Shown here: in pieces, positions 44,301-53,288 of the stretch
Layout of the letters: each line of letters opens with the position of its first letter
Numbering within the stretch: position 1 is the stretch's first letter
Source: UBA5951 sp009936885
GTDB taxonomy: Bacteria > Pseudomonadota > Alphaproteobacteria > Puniceispirillales > Puniceispirillaceae
DNA length: 64,000 nucleotides
Reading direction: 5' to 3'
Assembly (NCBI GenBank): GCA_937996625.1
Contig: CALKVA010000016.1
Coordinates: 1-64,000 of the forward strand
The notes under the pieces: generated by a model
Databases searched by the model: none
What the model saw: only the letters and a program-made list of their open reading frames with translations
What the model was told of the DNA's origin: nothing
Program-made: the position numbers and the translations under genes

Positions 44301-44641
44301 CTATACCATGGACATCATTGGGGGTTTTGCCTCGCTCGCAAGGCCCAATTCAATAGCATATTTAGCTTGCATGTTAGCAACACCATTCTGGTTACCTATT
44401 TCGCCATCTCCATTGCGTGCTGATGAAAAAAAAGGAATATTACCAGGTGTTGTGGATAATTATTAGAAATACTGCTACCACCGCCGCCACAGGCTGTAAC
44501 AAGTAACAACGCCAATAACGACTTGCAAAAACTAGCTCTGAACAGCAATTGGAAACCTATCTTTACCCTGTCAACCAGATGAATTATACTGACCCAACTT
44601 TGGGTTAATCTTAAATTACCAAAACCATGCCTAAAACACAT
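44301..44641 (-). pseudogene. Broken lipoprotein gene, N-terminal remnant
   Basis: A leftward ORF starts at ATG 44641 behind a very good AAGGAG Shine-Dalgarno. It reads a long basic N-region, then SLLALLLVTACGGGGSS, a typical lipoprotein cleavage site, and ends after 81 residues (44396). At a run of eight Ts (plus-strand As near 44428-44435) a one-base shift opens a frame reading SSARNGDGEIGNQNGVANMQ and continuing to TAG at 44301. The Gly-rich start and NQNGVANMQAKYA recall the N-terminus of subtilase-type secreted proteases, but the catalytic domain is absent. It is best read as a remnant; a sequencing error in the homopolymer would only lengthen it to about 113 residues. Confidence 0.55.
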
Positions 44642-45026
44642 TCGACACTCCTTAAAGTATTAATTAGATATAAATTTATTAGTAAAAATTTATTATTGGT
44701 ATTATCCAGTTAGGTTAAAAGAGTGTCTTTACGGACTATCAATCAGCTCTAAAGCAGGGGCCAAAAAGAACTAATTGGTTGTTAGATGGTTTATCAACTC
44801 CCAAATAATTGTTAGCGATCTAACCCAATCAGAGCGCTTTAATATAGTGAAATTGATTAACCTGTAACAAGATCAATCAAGAATTGACTTAGCGCTATTA
44901 AATCTTCATATCTGCTAGGTACGTTATTGAGATTTTGCATGACAAGATTCCATGAATAGGTCTATCAAGAATCGATCTGACAAAAAATATTATAGACATG
45001 CTATTATTTAAGGATGATATAGCTGA
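44642..45026. other. 385-nt non-coding stretch with one imperfect inverted repeat
   Basis: No supported ORF, tRNA or known RNA. The one structure seen is a bulged inverted repeat: ATTGG-TT-GTTAGAT (44774-44787) pairs with ATCTAAC-CCAAT (44818-44829), 12 bp with a 2-nt bulge and a 30-nt loop. It lies between the broken lipoprotein gene and yggT, and may be leftover intergenic or degraded sequence. Confidence 0.5.
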
Positions 45027-45305
45027 ATGTATTCGCTTCTAAATTTAATCGATACTATTGTTGATTTATATTGTTTTACGCTCATCGCTTATGTAGCTGT
45101 AACTTGGCTGGTGACTTTTAATATTATTAATCCATGGCAGCCTTTAACGCGCTCTATTGTTAACGGGCTGTCCAGATTACATGACCCTATATTAGACTGG
45201 ATACGTTCTGTAAGTCCAAGCCTTGGTGGTTTGGATATTAGCCCTATTATTTTGCTACTTGCGATTCAGTTCGCACGCAACCTTCTATTCGAATTGATTA
45301 CTTAG
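45027..45305 (+). CDS. YggT family membrane protein
   Basis: 92-residue protein with two hydrophobic helices (about 8-30 and 68-90) joined by the YggT consensus stretch NPWQPLTRSIVNGLSRLHDPILDWIRSVSPSLGGLDISPIILLLAIQF. Family function is not firmly known; members are linked to osmotic tolerance, cell division or chloroplast organisation. AAGGA precedes the ATG by about 10 nt. folD follows after 99 nt. Confidence 0.88.
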   Translation: MYSLLNLIDTIVDLYCFTLIAYVAVTWLVTFNIINPWQPLTRSIVNGLSRLHDPILDWIRSVSPSLGGLDISPIILLLAIQFARNLLFELIT

Positions 45306-45352
45306 AAGTAATATGCGTTACAATTCTTGTGTTTTTCGCTTAACAAGATTAT

Positions 45353-45391
45353 GTGTTTGTTCAGCCCTGTAAGCTTACAGGCTTGAAACAC
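45353..45391 (+). promoter_or_regulatory. Palindromic element in the folD leader
   Basis: CCTGTAAGCTTACAGG (45366-45381) is a perfect 16-nt palindrome, 24 nt before the folD ATG. It is embedded in a longer imperfect stem: GTGTT and TCA on the left pair with TGA and AACAC on the right. Another 5-bp stem (CTTGT 45326-45330, ACAAG 45343-45347) precedes it. It could be a dimeric repressor operator or an RNA hairpin that affects translation. Confidence 0.5.
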
Positions 45392-45404
45392 GAATAGGTG
45401 GGAT

Positions 45405-46307
45405 ATGATCCAAAACAAAGCTAAACTTATTGATGGAAAAGATTTTTCCAATCAATTAATTCGCTCGCTAATCCCAGATATAAAAACAATTTTGAAAATA
45501 ATAGGAAGACCGCCAACCCTAGCCGTCATACTAGTAGGAGAAGATGCCGCGAGCAAGGTGTATGTTCGAAACAAAGTTAAACAAACTGAATTGGCTGGCA
45601 TGGTATCTGTTGAACACAGGCTGTTAGATCAAACAGATGAAGAAACGTTACTTTCCCTTGTTGAAACCTTAAATAACGATGATGATATTGATGGCATATT
45701 GGTACAGCTACCGCTACCAGAACATATAAATGAGCATTCTGTTATCCAGGCTATCAATCCGGACAAGGATGTAGATGGGTTTCATGTCGTAAATGCGGGA
45801 AAATTAGCGACTGGACAAAAAGGATTAGTGCCCTGTACTCCGCTTGGCTGTCTTTTGTTGTTGCGTGATACGCTTGGGGATCTCTCCGGCTCGCATGCGG
45901 TTATTATTGGTCGCTCGAATATAGTTGGAAAACCCCTTGGTCAATTATTATTAGCTGAGAATGCATCTGTTACAATTGTGCATTCAAAAACAAAAAATAT
46001 CAAAAAAATCACCTCTCAAGCAGATATATTGATTGCGGCTGTTGGACGATCTGAAATGGTTAAATCTGGCTGGATAAAGCCGGGGGCCTGCGTTATAGAT
46101 GTTGGTATTAACCGAATAGCTGCCCCAGAAAAGGGGGATGGAAAATACCGGCTCGTAGGGGATGTTGACTTTAATGCGGCCAGCAAAATAGCGCATTTTA
46201 TCACGCCAGTTCCTGGCGGGGTAGGTCCAATGACAATTGCCTGCCTACTTCGAAATACGGTTGTAGCAGCTGCGATACGCAAAGGGGTTGAGATTGGTAT
46301 TAAATAG
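45405..46307 (+). CDS. folD: Methylenetetrahydrofolate dehydrogenase / cyclohydrolase FolD
   Basis: Interconverts 5,10-methylene-THF and 10-formyl-THF with NADP. The 300 residues carry the active-site YVRNKVK with its lysine (about 57), VQLPLPEHIN, DKDVDGFHVVNAGKL and the NADP-binding GRSNIVGKPLGQLLL. TPVPGGVGPMTI closes the domain. It begins a rightward run with the HIG1-type protein, adenosyltransferase and etfBA. Confidence 0.96.
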   Translation: MIQNKAKLIDGKDFSNQLIRSLIPDIKTILKIIGRPPTLAVILVGEDAASKVYVRNKVKQTELAGMVSVEHRLLDQTDEETLLSLVETLNNDDDIDGILVQLPLPEHINEHSVIQAINPDKDVDGFHVVNAGKLATGQKGLVPCTPLGCLLLLRDTLGDLSGSHAVIIGRSNIVGKPLGQLLLAENASVTIVHSKTKNIKKITSQADILIAAVGRSEMVKSGWIKPGACVIDVGINRIAAPEKGDGKYRLVGDVDFNAASKIAHFITPVPGGVGPMTIACLLRNTVVAAAIRKGVEIGIK

Positions 46308-46352
46308 TCCATCTTTGTAGCTAGACGGAATTTTTAAAAAAAGGGGCGGATT

Positions 46353-46544
46353 ATGGGTTGGAAAATGGTTGTAATAGCGATTGCAATGCTCTCTGTTGCT
46401 GGCGTTTTATTATGGGGCGTTATCACGATGGCAAGAGGCGGGGAATATAATAAAACCCATTCCAATAAAATAATGCGATATAGAATTGTGTTTCAAGCTG
46501 CCGCTTTATTTATTTTTCTTGGCTTGTTGCTAATGCGTGATTAA
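46353..46544 (+). CDS. HIG1-type twin transmembrane protein
   Basis: 63 residues with two hydrophobic helices (about 3-25 and 46-61) and a short loop. The loop end IMRYRIVFQ contains RxRxxxQ of the HIG1 motif, as in mitochondrial Rcf1/Higd proteins and the small alphaproteobacterial proteins placed next to the ATP:cobalamin adenosyltransferase. In mitochondria the family acts on respiratory supercomplexes; a role at cytochrome oxidase here is inference. It is 45 nt after folD and 23 nt before the adenosyltransferase. Confidence 0.8.
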   Translation: MGWKMVVIAIAMLSVAGVLLWGVITMARGGEYNKTHSNKIMRYRIVFQAAALFIFLGLLLMRD

Positions 46545-46567
46545 TCGTAAGAGAGGCTTTTTTTAAG

Positions 46568-47143
46568 GTGGTAAAATTAAATAAAATATACACGCGAACT
46601 GGCGATGATGGACAGACAGTTCTGGTTAACGGTCTGCGTGTTGCAAAGCACGCCAAACGTCCTGTTGCATTTGGCGAAGTGGACGAGCTTAATTCTGTTA
46701 TTGGTATTGCACGAACGTTTGTCGATGATTCCAAAATCGATGCTATGCTTGCTAGAATTCAAAATGACTTATTTGACTTAGGCGCAGATTTGGCCACTCC
46801 TGAAATGGAAGAAGATGTGCCGAGCCTTCGAATCACCGAGCTGCAGGTGCTTCGCATCGAACAAGAAATAGACGCGTTAAATGAAAATTTATCTGACTTG
46901 TCCTCATTTATTCTGCCTGGTGGGAGTTCTCTGTCTAGCTGGCTGCATTTTGCGCGCACTGTTGCTAGAAGAGCTGAGCGTGAGATTGCCTCTCTTGCTA
47001 CTGAAGAGCCGATAAATAAATTTGCAATGCATTTTATAAATCGTCTTTCAGATCACTTATTTGTACTAGCAAGAGTTGCAAATGATAATGGCAATGCTGA
47101 TATATTATGGGTTCCAGGGGCACAAACCGGAAAACAAAAATAA
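46568..47143 (+). CDS. ATP:cob(I)alamin adenosyltransferase, PduO type
   Basis: Makes adenosylcobalamin, complementing cobS/cobT in this window. The 191 residues start at GTG 46568. The ATP-binding YTRTGDDGQT, GEVDELNSVIGIAR, the helical core QNDLFDLGADLATPE, RRAEREI and NRLSDHLFVLAR match PduO. The usual TTGLGD after the first motif is altered to TVLVNG. It sits between the HIG1-type protein and etfB, the common alphaproteobacterial order. Confidence 0.92.
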   Translation: MVKLNKIYTRTGDDGQTVLVNGLRVAKHAKRPVAFGEVDELNSVIGIARTFVDDSKIDAMLARIQNDLFDLGADLATPEMEEDVPSLRITELQVLRIEQEIDALNENLSDLSSFILPGGSSLSSWLHFARTVARRAEREIASLATEEPINKFAMHFINRLSDHLFVLARVANDNGNADILWVPGAQTGKQK

Positions 47144-47226
47144 AAACATTCTTGAAACTCCATTAAAAATTGGTAAATCTCGTTTATCTGGGTGAGCGTT
47201 ATGGAAATACACAAAGGATATAAGCT

Positions 47227-47976
47227 ATGAAAATTTTGGTGCCTGTAAAACGTGTAATTGATTACAATATAAAGGTTAGGGTAAAACAGGATCAATCTGG
47301 TGTTGAGCTGAATAATGTTAAAATGGCGATGAACCCATTTGATGAAATTGCAGTGGAACAAGCGCTTCGGATAAAAGAGGCAGGTGATGCAGATGAGGTC
47401 GTACTCGTATCAATCGGGCCTACCCAATCTCAAGAAACCATACGAACAGGTCTTGCGATGGGCGCAGATAGGGGCATTTATATTGAAGCGCCGCACGAAA
47501 CAGAACCCCTAAGCATTGCAAAATTATTAGCGCGTGTTGCCGAGCAGGAAAAGCCTGGCTTGATTATTTGCGGAAAGCAAGCAATTGACGATGATAGCAA
47601 CCAGACAGGACAGATGATGTCTGCCTTTCTTGGCTGGTCTCAAGCAACATTCGCATCGGCTATTTCACTCACAGCAGATAATGCAATTGTAACTCGGGAA
47701 ATTGATGGCGGGCTTGAGACTATAAAAGTAAAAATGCCAGCAGTTATTACCGTAGATTTACGCTTGAACGAGCCTCGATATGCCTCTCTTCCAAATATTA
47801 TGAAAGCAAAGAAAAAACCTATAGATACGTTGTCTGTAGAAGAGCTCGGCGTTGATATTACAGCCCGGTTATCAGTATTAAAAGTCGAAGAGCCTGCGGT
47901 GCGCGAGGCTGGCATAAAAGTGAGCTCAGTTGGAGAGCTTGTTGAAAAGTTACAAGAAGAAGCAAAGGTGATATAA
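47227..47976 (+). CDS. etfB: Electron transfer flavoprotein beta subunit
   Basis: Small AMP-binding subunit of ETF, which carries electrons from acyl-CoA and methylated-amine dehydrogenases to the quinone pool. The 249 residues begin MKILVPVKRVIDYNIKVRV. NPFDEIAVEQALRIKE and LIICGKQAIDDDSNQTGQMM are typical, and VDLRLNEPRYASLPNIMKAKKKP is the family signature. Its TAA overlaps the etfA ATG by one base (TAATG). Confidence 0.97.
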   Translation: MKILVPVKRVIDYNIKVRVKQDQSGVELNNVKMAMNPFDEIAVEQALRIKEAGDADEVVLVSIGPTQSQETIRTGLAMGADRGIYIEAPHETEPLSIAKLLARVAEQEKPGLIICGKQAIDDDSNQTGQMMSAFLGWSQATFASAISLTADNAIVTREIDGGLETIKVKMPAVITVDLRLNEPRYASLPNIMKAKKKPIDTLSVEELGVDITARLSVLKVEEPAVREAGIKVSSVGELVEKLQEEAKVI

Positions 47977-48908
47977 TGACAATTTTAGTTATCGTAGAAC
48001 ACGACAAAGGCACCATAGTGCCGGCTACATTAAACACCATTACTGCTGCTAATATGTTGGCAGAACCAATTGAAGCGCTGGTTGCTGGGGATGATATAAA
48101 ACAGGTTGCAGACGCTGCGTTGCAAATCGCATCTATTTCAAAAGTACTAATAGCAGATAGTGGTGAATATGCGCATAATTTAGCTGAAAATCTAGCGCCG
48201 CTGATTCATCAAATTGCCCCAAATTACACTCATGTTTTTGCGCCTGCCACGACTTTTGGCAAAAATATTATGCCTCGTGCGGCAGCATTGCTGGATGTGA
48301 TGCAAATTTCCGACATTATAGAAGTGATTTCACAAGACACCTTTAAACGCCCTATTTATGCTGGAAATGCCCTTGCAACGGTACAATCATCTGACCCAAT
48401 TAAGCTAATTACTGTTCGCTCAACTGCCTTTGATGCTGCCGAAGCCTCTGGCGGCTCTGCTACATTTGAAAGCCTAAGCGGCACTGGAAGTTCACAATTA
48501 TCTGAATTCGAATCATCTGAGCTTTCTGGCTCTGAGAGACCTGAACTCACATCTGCAGGTATTGTTATCTCAGGTGGCAGGGGCATGCAAGATAGCGCAA
48601 ATTTTGCGATGCTTGAGAATGTAGCCGACAAGTTAGGCGCCGCTGTCGGAGCATCACGAGCCGCCGTTGATGCTGGATTTGCGCCAAATGATTATCAGGT
48701 AGGTCAAACAGGAAAAGTGGTCGCACCAGAGCTATATATGGCAGTTGGAATATCAGGTGCTATTCAACATCTTGCTGGCATGAAAGATAGTAAGGTGATT
48801 GTGGCTATTAATAAGGATGAAGAAGCACCCATTTTTCAAGTTGCTGATTATGGGCTTGTTGCTGATCTTTTTGTTGCCGTGCCTGAATTAGACAGCAAGT
48901 TATCCTAG
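47976..48908 (+). CDS. etfA: Electron transfer flavoprotein alpha subunit
   Basis: FAD-binding subunit of ETF. The 310 residues have an N-terminal domain (about 1-180) with VFAPATTFGKNIMPRAAALLDV. The C-terminal FAD domain (about 190-305) includes VISGGRGM, VGASRAAVDAGFAPNDYQVGQTGK, VAPELYMAVGISGAIQHLAGM and VAINKDEEAPIF. A serine- and glutamate-rich link (SGTGSSQLSEFESSELSGS) separates the domains and is longer than usual. It ends the etfBA run and is convergent with the TlpA-like gene. Confidence 0.97.
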   Translation: MTILVIVEHDKGTIVPATLNTITAANMLAEPIEALVAGDDIKQVADAALQIASISKVLIADSGEYAHNLAENLAPLIHQIAPNYTHVFAPATTFGKNIMPRAAALLDVMQISDIIEVISQDTFKRPIYAGNALATVQSSDPIKLITVRSTAFDAAEASGGSATFESLSGTGSSQLSEFESSELSGSERPELTSAGIVISGGRGMQDSANFAMLENVADKLGAAVGASRAAVDAGFAPNDYQVGQTGKVVAPELYMAVGISGAIQHLAGMKDSKVIVAINKDEEAPIFQVADYGLVADLFVAVPELDSKLS

Positions 48909-48990
48909 ATTAAAAAGTCCTGCCAAGCATTAGGTAGCTGGCTTTACTGCGCTGTTATTCACGTAAGGCTGGGTTGAGGATAAAATAAGT

Positions 48991-49554
48991 TCAACCTAGA
49001 ATGCTGATCTGTGCTCTAATGTCGTTAATCATTTTTGTGGATGACCATTCTGCTATACCGGTGTGAGACACGCTTCGGGTCTGATTTGCATTGATAAGAA
49101 ACGTAATCGGAAGTGCGGAAACATTCATCGCTCTTGCCCAATTTGCTTTTGAGTCAAATCCTGTAAAAGGTATATATATTTGTTTGCTGTCTAGAAACGC
49201 GCTTACATCTTGTATTGGAGACCTATCTGTCGATACTAGCAATACATCTATGTTGAATTTTTTTAAAAGCGTAGCCGCCTTATCAAGATGGGGTAACTCA
49301 AAAACACAAGGCGCGCACCAAGTTGCCCAAAAATTGATCAAAAGGGGTCGTCGAAGGAATTGTTTCAGATATAATTCTGTGCCATCCTTGTTAAGTATCT
49401 CCATCTCTGGAAAGACTGCCGTTGATTTCTGCCAGTTATTTTCTGAATATGCAGATACTGGAACAAACGGGGATACAAGCAACGATGCAGCAGATGCTGT
49501 TTGGTGTAATAACCTTCTTCTGCTTGTGTTAATTTTAGGCTGATTCTTTTTCAT
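48991..49554 (-). CDS. TlpA-like periplasmic thioredoxin with twin-arginine signal
   Basis: 187 residues. The N-terminus has SRRRLLHQTASAASLLVSP, a twin-arginine-type start followed by a hydrophobic stretch and SAYSE, suggesting export. The thioredoxin domain carries WATWCAPC (Cys80 and Cys83), the cis-Pro in ALPITFL and the TlpA-like VFPEMEILNKDG beginning. The likely role is periplasmic disulfide reduction, perhaps in cytochrome maturation. It is divergent from argH, an arrangement common in Alphaproteobacteria. Confidence 0.88.
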   Translation of the reverse strand: MKKNQPKINTSRRRLLHQTASAASLLVSPFVPVSAYSENNWQKSTAVFPEMEILNKDGTELYLKQFLRRPLLINFWATWCAPCVFELPHLDKAATLLKKFNIDVLLVSTDRSPIQDVSAFLDSKQIYIPFTGFDSKANWARAMNVSALPITFLINANQTRSVSHTGIAEWSSTKMINDIRAQISILG

Positions 49555-49594
49555 TTCTATTCTATAACACGTGCAAAAAGAAAGATACTAGTGC

Positions 49595-51010
49595 ATGTCA
49601 GAAGAAAACAAACAGAAATCATCTATTTGGGGCGGCAGATTTAGAGGCGGCCCGTCTGATTTAATGCAAGAAATTAATGCCTCTATTACATTTGATAAAG
49701 CGCTTTACGCTGAGGATATACAAGGGTCAAAAGCGCATGCGCAAATGCTTGAAAAGCAGCACATAATTAGCCCTGACGATTTAAAAGCCATTCAACAAGG
49801 TCTTGATAAGATTCACATGGAAATTGCAAGCGGTGCATTTTCATTTAGCGTCGAGCTTGAAGATATTCACATGAACATCGAAACACGACTTTCTGAATTA
49901 ATCGGGGATCCCGCAAAGCGTCTACATACAGCTCGTTCTAGAAATGATCAGGTTGCAACTGACATTAGACTTTATTTGAGAAACCAGATTGATGAGCTCG
50001 ATGTTGGATTACAACAGCTACAGAAAAACCTACTTAAAAAAGCAGAAGAAAATACCAAGACGCTTATGCCAGGATACACCCATCTTCAAACCGCACAGCC
50101 GATAAGCTTTGGGTTTCATCTTGCTGCCTATATTGAAATGATCGGACGAGATAGGCAAAGATTACAAGATTGCAGAAAGCGCGTTAATGAATCCCCACTT
50201 GGGGCTGCAGCGCTTGCTGGGACTTCGTTTCCAATTGACCGTCATTTAACTGCCAAGCTCCTTGATTTTGACAGGCCGATGCCAAATGCACTTGATGCCG
50301 TCTCGGCTCGCGATTTCGCGTTGGAATTTACGAGTGCCGCCACAATTTGTGCTATCCACTTATCAAGACTTGCCGAAGAAATTGTGATTTGGTCAACAGA
50401 TCGATTTAATTTTATTCGTCTGTCAGATGAATTCACCACTGGCTCGTCAATAATGCCACAAAAGAAAAACCCAGATGCGGCTGAGCTGATACGGGCAAAA
50501 CCAGGCAGAATAATGGGTCATTTTATCTCATTAGCAACTATCCTAAAAGGCCTGCCTCTTGCTTACGGCAAGGATATGCAAGAAGATAAAGAGCCCTTAT
50601 TTGACACAACAAAAACGCTTTCAATAAGTATTGCAGCGATGTCTGGTATGATTGCTGATATGAGTGTTAATAAAGCTGCTATGCGAGATGCGCTTCAAAA
50701 AGGGCACCCAACAGCAACAGACCTTGCAGATTTTCTTGTGCGTAATTTGGGCAAGGCATTTCGTGATGCGCATCATATAAGTGGCACTCTGGTGGCTTTA
50801 GCTGATGAGCGCGGATGCGCGTTAGAAAATTTAAGCCTTACTGAAATGCAATCGATAGAGCCGCTGTTAGATGAAAATGTATATTCTGTGCTAAAAATAG
50901 ATAATGCATGTAATGCACGCTCTAGCTTTGGCGGAACAGCTGCTAGTGACGTTAAATTAAGATTGGCAGAGGCTGCGATTAGATTTAATCTAAATGACGA
51001 GCATGAATAG
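49595..51010 (+). CDS. argH: Argininosuccinate lyase ArgH
   Basis: Last step of arginine synthesis, splitting argininosuccinate into arginine and fumarate. The 471 residues show IWGGRFRGGPSDLMQEINASI, HTARSRNDQVATDIRLYLR and MPGYTHLQTAQPISFG. The fumarase-superfamily signature GSSIMPQKKNPD is at about 282-293. A small lipoprotein gene follows after 9 nt, then lysA, giving the conserved argH-lptM-lysA operon. Confidence 0.97.
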   Translation: MSEENKQKSSIWGGRFRGGPSDLMQEINASITFDKALYAEDIQGSKAHAQMLEKQHIISPDDLKAIQQGLDKIHMEIASGAFSFSVELEDIHMNIETRLSELIGDPAKRLHTARSRNDQVATDIRLYLRNQIDELDVGLQQLQKNLLKKAEENTKTLMPGYTHLQTAQPISFGFHLAAYIEMIGRDRQRLQDCRKRVNESPLGAAALAGTSFPIDRHLTAKLLDFDRPMPNALDAVSARDFALEFTSAATICAIHLSRLAEEIVIWSTDRFNFIRLSDEFTTGSSIMPQKKNPDAAELIRAKPGRIMGHFISLATILKGLPLAYGKDMQEDKEPLFDTTKTLSISIAAMSGMIADMSVNKAAMRDALQKGHPTATDLADFLVRNLGKAFRDAHHISGTLVALADERGCALENLSLTEMQSIEPLLDENVYSVLKIDNACNARSSFGGTAASDVKLRLAEAAIRFNLNDEHE

Positions 51011-51019
51011 GGTGATGTG

Positions 51020-51139
51020 ATGAGAAGTGTTATATTCTTATGTTTGATATGTAGCCTTGTGATGGTACAAACTGCCTGCGGCAAGAGAGGTACGCCTCAA
51101 CGCCCCTCAGAAATCGCACAAAATCAACTTTTAGATTAA
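51020..51139 (+). CDS. lptM: Small lipoprotein, LptM (YifL) type
   Basis: A 39-residue ORF from ATG 51020. The signal runs MRSVIFLCLICSLVMVQTAC with Cys20 as the lipidated residue. The mature start CGKRGTPQRPSE fits the CGxKGPLxxP pattern of LptM, which assists maturation of the LPS translocon LptD. The argH-lptM-lysA placement is the conserved one and strengthens the call. It is too short for ordinary ORF callers. Confidence 0.8.
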   Translation: MRSVIFLCLICSLVMVQTACGKRGTPQRPSEIAQNQLLD

Positions 51140-51166
51140 TATTATTACACGCTGAAGGCTGGCATC

Positions 51167-52438
51167 ATGGCACTATCACATACTGATACCTCTGAAATCA
51201 TTCCCGGCCATGGCATACTTGATGGTGAGGCGTTAATGAACCTTGCAGAGCGTTATAGCACCCCATTATATGTGTATGATGGAGATCAGATTTTAAAGAA
51301 TTTCAGGGCGTTTCAAAAAGCAGTATCAAACCTTGATAGTAAGGTTCATTTTGCTGTTAAGGCTAATTCTTCCATCGCAATATTATCATTGTTACACACA
51401 GCAGGCGCCGGCGCAGATATTGTTTCAGGCGGTGAGCTTCAGCGCGCTCTAACGGCTCATATTAATCCAAAAGACATTATATTCTCAGGTGTTGGGAAAA
51501 CAGATGATGAATTGCTGTTAGCCATGCATCTTGGGGTTGGACAAATCAATATTGAATCAGGTGCAGAGTTGGGTAGAATTGCAGCGCTTGCGGCCTCCAA
51601 CAACTTGAAATGCTCTATTGCACTCAGGGTTAATGTTGATGTTGACCCAGGTAGCCATGAGAAAATATCAACTGGACAGAACAGCACAAAATTTGGGATT
51701 GCGCTAACCGATGGTCAGGCAGAATCCTATTATGAGCAAATCACCGCCCACCCTAACCTTACCCCATCTGGCCTTGCGGTTCATATCGGCTCCCAGCTAA
51801 GAAACCTTGCCCCTTTTGAAACTGCTTATAATGAGCTGCTTGGATTTGCTGGACATCTTCGTAGCAATGGATTTGACGTGCCCTGCCTTGATCTAGGTGG
51901 CGGCTTTGGAATTGATTATGAGGAGATCATGCATCCTGATTTCACTGAATATGGCAAGATGGTTGAGCGCATATTTAAGAATACAGAATATAAATTAGGG
52001 TTTGAGCCAGGGCGTTCCATAGTCGGAAATTGCGGAAATCTCATCACCAAAGTAATCTATGTGAAACAGGGTATTGATAAAAGATTTATCATTATAGATG
52101 CCGCTATGAATGACTTAATCAGGCCAACTTTATATGAGGCATTTCATAGGATTGATAGCCTTGCAGAGCGCGGTAAAGATACTAGCAAAGCCGATATTGT
52201 TGGCCCAATTTGCGAGACAGGTGATTATCTTGCCAGAAATAGACAAATGCCAATGGTTGAGGCAGGCGATTATTTAGTAGTTCGAAGTGTTGGAGCATAT
52301 GGTGCTGTGATGATGTCGAACTACAACACAAGACCAGAAGCATCTGAAGTTCTGAGCTATCACGGTATAGTGCATCTTATTCGTCCTCGCAGAACCGTTG
52401 AAGATCTTATAAAAATGGAAATTAATCCGTTTTTGTAG
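51167..52438 (+). CDS. lysA: Diaminopimelate decarboxylase LysA
   Basis: PLP enzyme making lysine from meso-diaminopimelate. The 423 residues carry the PLP lysine in HFAVKANSS (Lys65), SGGELQRAL, the LDLGGGFGIDYE glycine loop, EPGRSIVGNCG and CETGDYLA near the second active-site half. The stop lies 7 nt from the stop of the convergent zinc-ribbon gene. Confidence 0.97.
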   Translation: MALSHTDTSEIIPGHGILDGEALMNLAERYSTPLYVYDGDQILKNFRAFQKAVSNLDSKVHFAVKANSSIAILSLLHTAGAGADIVSGGELQRALTAHINPKDIIFSGVGKTDDELLLAMHLGVGQINIESGAELGRIAALAASNNLKCSIALRVNVDVDPGSHEKISTGQNSTKFGIALTDGQAESYYEQITAHPNLTPSGLAVHIGSQLRNLAPFETAYNELLGFAGHLRSNGFDVPCLDLGGGFGIDYEEIMHPDFTEYGKMVERIFKNTEYKLGFEPGRSIVGNCGNLITKVIYVKQGIDKRFIIIDAAMNDLIRPTLYEAFHRIDSLAERGKDTSKADIVGPICETGDYLARNRQMPMVEAGDYLVVRSVGAYGAVMMSNYNTRPEASEVLSYHGIVHLIRPRRTVEDLIKMEINPFL

Positions 52439-52445
52439 TCAGGGT

Positions 52446-53144
52446 CTATCGCTCTGAGCTATGAGAAATAAAATCAACCTGTATTTCTGCTTGTTCATCT
52501 GCATCTATCGTGATTTGCGCAAAAAATGGAACAGACATAGCCGCATCAATGATGGTGCTATCTGGCCATACTTCATGTGTTGATAACAACAGTCCTGATG
52601 AATCTGTGATAGATATTCTTATTGGCAGCGTGTGAATGCGCATTGAGCCATTATTAACAATACTACCTCTAACTCTTAATATATCATCTCTCCACTCCGT
52701 CTGCAGATTTTGGATTGAGAGATTTTCGGACGAGTAACTTATGCTATATCCAGCCATCTCAAAAACAGGGACCATCACTGGATAATAGGCCGTTATTGTA
52801 GCGCGGTAGATAATGGATGCATATAAGGCTGCTGATAGCATCGCTATCATGACAAATATCCGTAGTAACCAGGTGAAGATATTCGCTTTTTTCTTCTTTT
52901 GGCTTGAGGGGTTGTCTTGTCTTAGTTTCGGGCCCTCTAATTTCTGTGATGTTTCCTGTGATGTTACTTCTTCACTTCTGTTTGCATCTATATTTAACTT
53001 TGGAAGAGTGCGTTCCGGCTCATCATCAGCAGAGATTGTCCAGACATGCGCACATACCGAGCATCTTACCTGCTGACCATTGGGATCAATTTTTGTCTTA
53101 TCGATCTGAAAAACAGTTTCACAATTATGACAGGTTATTAGCAT
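52446..53144 (-). CDS. MJ0042-type zinc-ribbon membrane protein
   Basis: 232 residues. The N-terminal zinc ribbon has Cys5, Cys8, Cys28 and Cys31 (ITCHNCETVFQID and VRCSVCAHVWTI). A charged linker follows, then one hydrophobic segment (about 88-112) and a DUF3426-like extracytoplasmic domain. In many Alphaproteobacteria this gene sits next to ftsE-ftsX and a YdcF gene. Here the YdcF gene is the direct neighbour and ftsEX is missing between them. Function unknown; an envelope role is inferred. Confidence 0.83.
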   Translation of the reverse strand: MLITCHNCETVFQIDKTKIDPNGQQVRCSVCAHVWTISADDEPERTLPKLNIDANRSEEVTSQETSQKLEGPKLRQDNPSSQKKKKANIFTWLLRIFVMIAMLSAALYASIIYRATITAYYPVMVPVFEMAGYSISYSSENLSIQNLQTEWRDDILRVRGSIVNNGSMRIHTLPIRISITDSSGLLLSTHEVWPDSTIIDAAMSVPFFAQITIDADEQAEIQVDFISHSSER

Positions 53145-53288
53145 CAGAGTCCGATTTCCCAGAACAAAATAAACGCATCAATAAAACAAATTAGACTGAT
53201 TTAACTTGATTGTTTACCTAATAAACAGTGAAATTAAAGAACATAAACTATTCTTATTGAACTTTTATAACTTACAAGCGCACTTGTC

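Noticed and set aside
48972..48996. Stem GGTTGA / TCAACC between convergent etfA and the TlpA-like gene as a terminator.
   Set aside because: Only 6 bp with a 13-nt loop, it overlaps the TlpA stop codon and has no T-run on either side.
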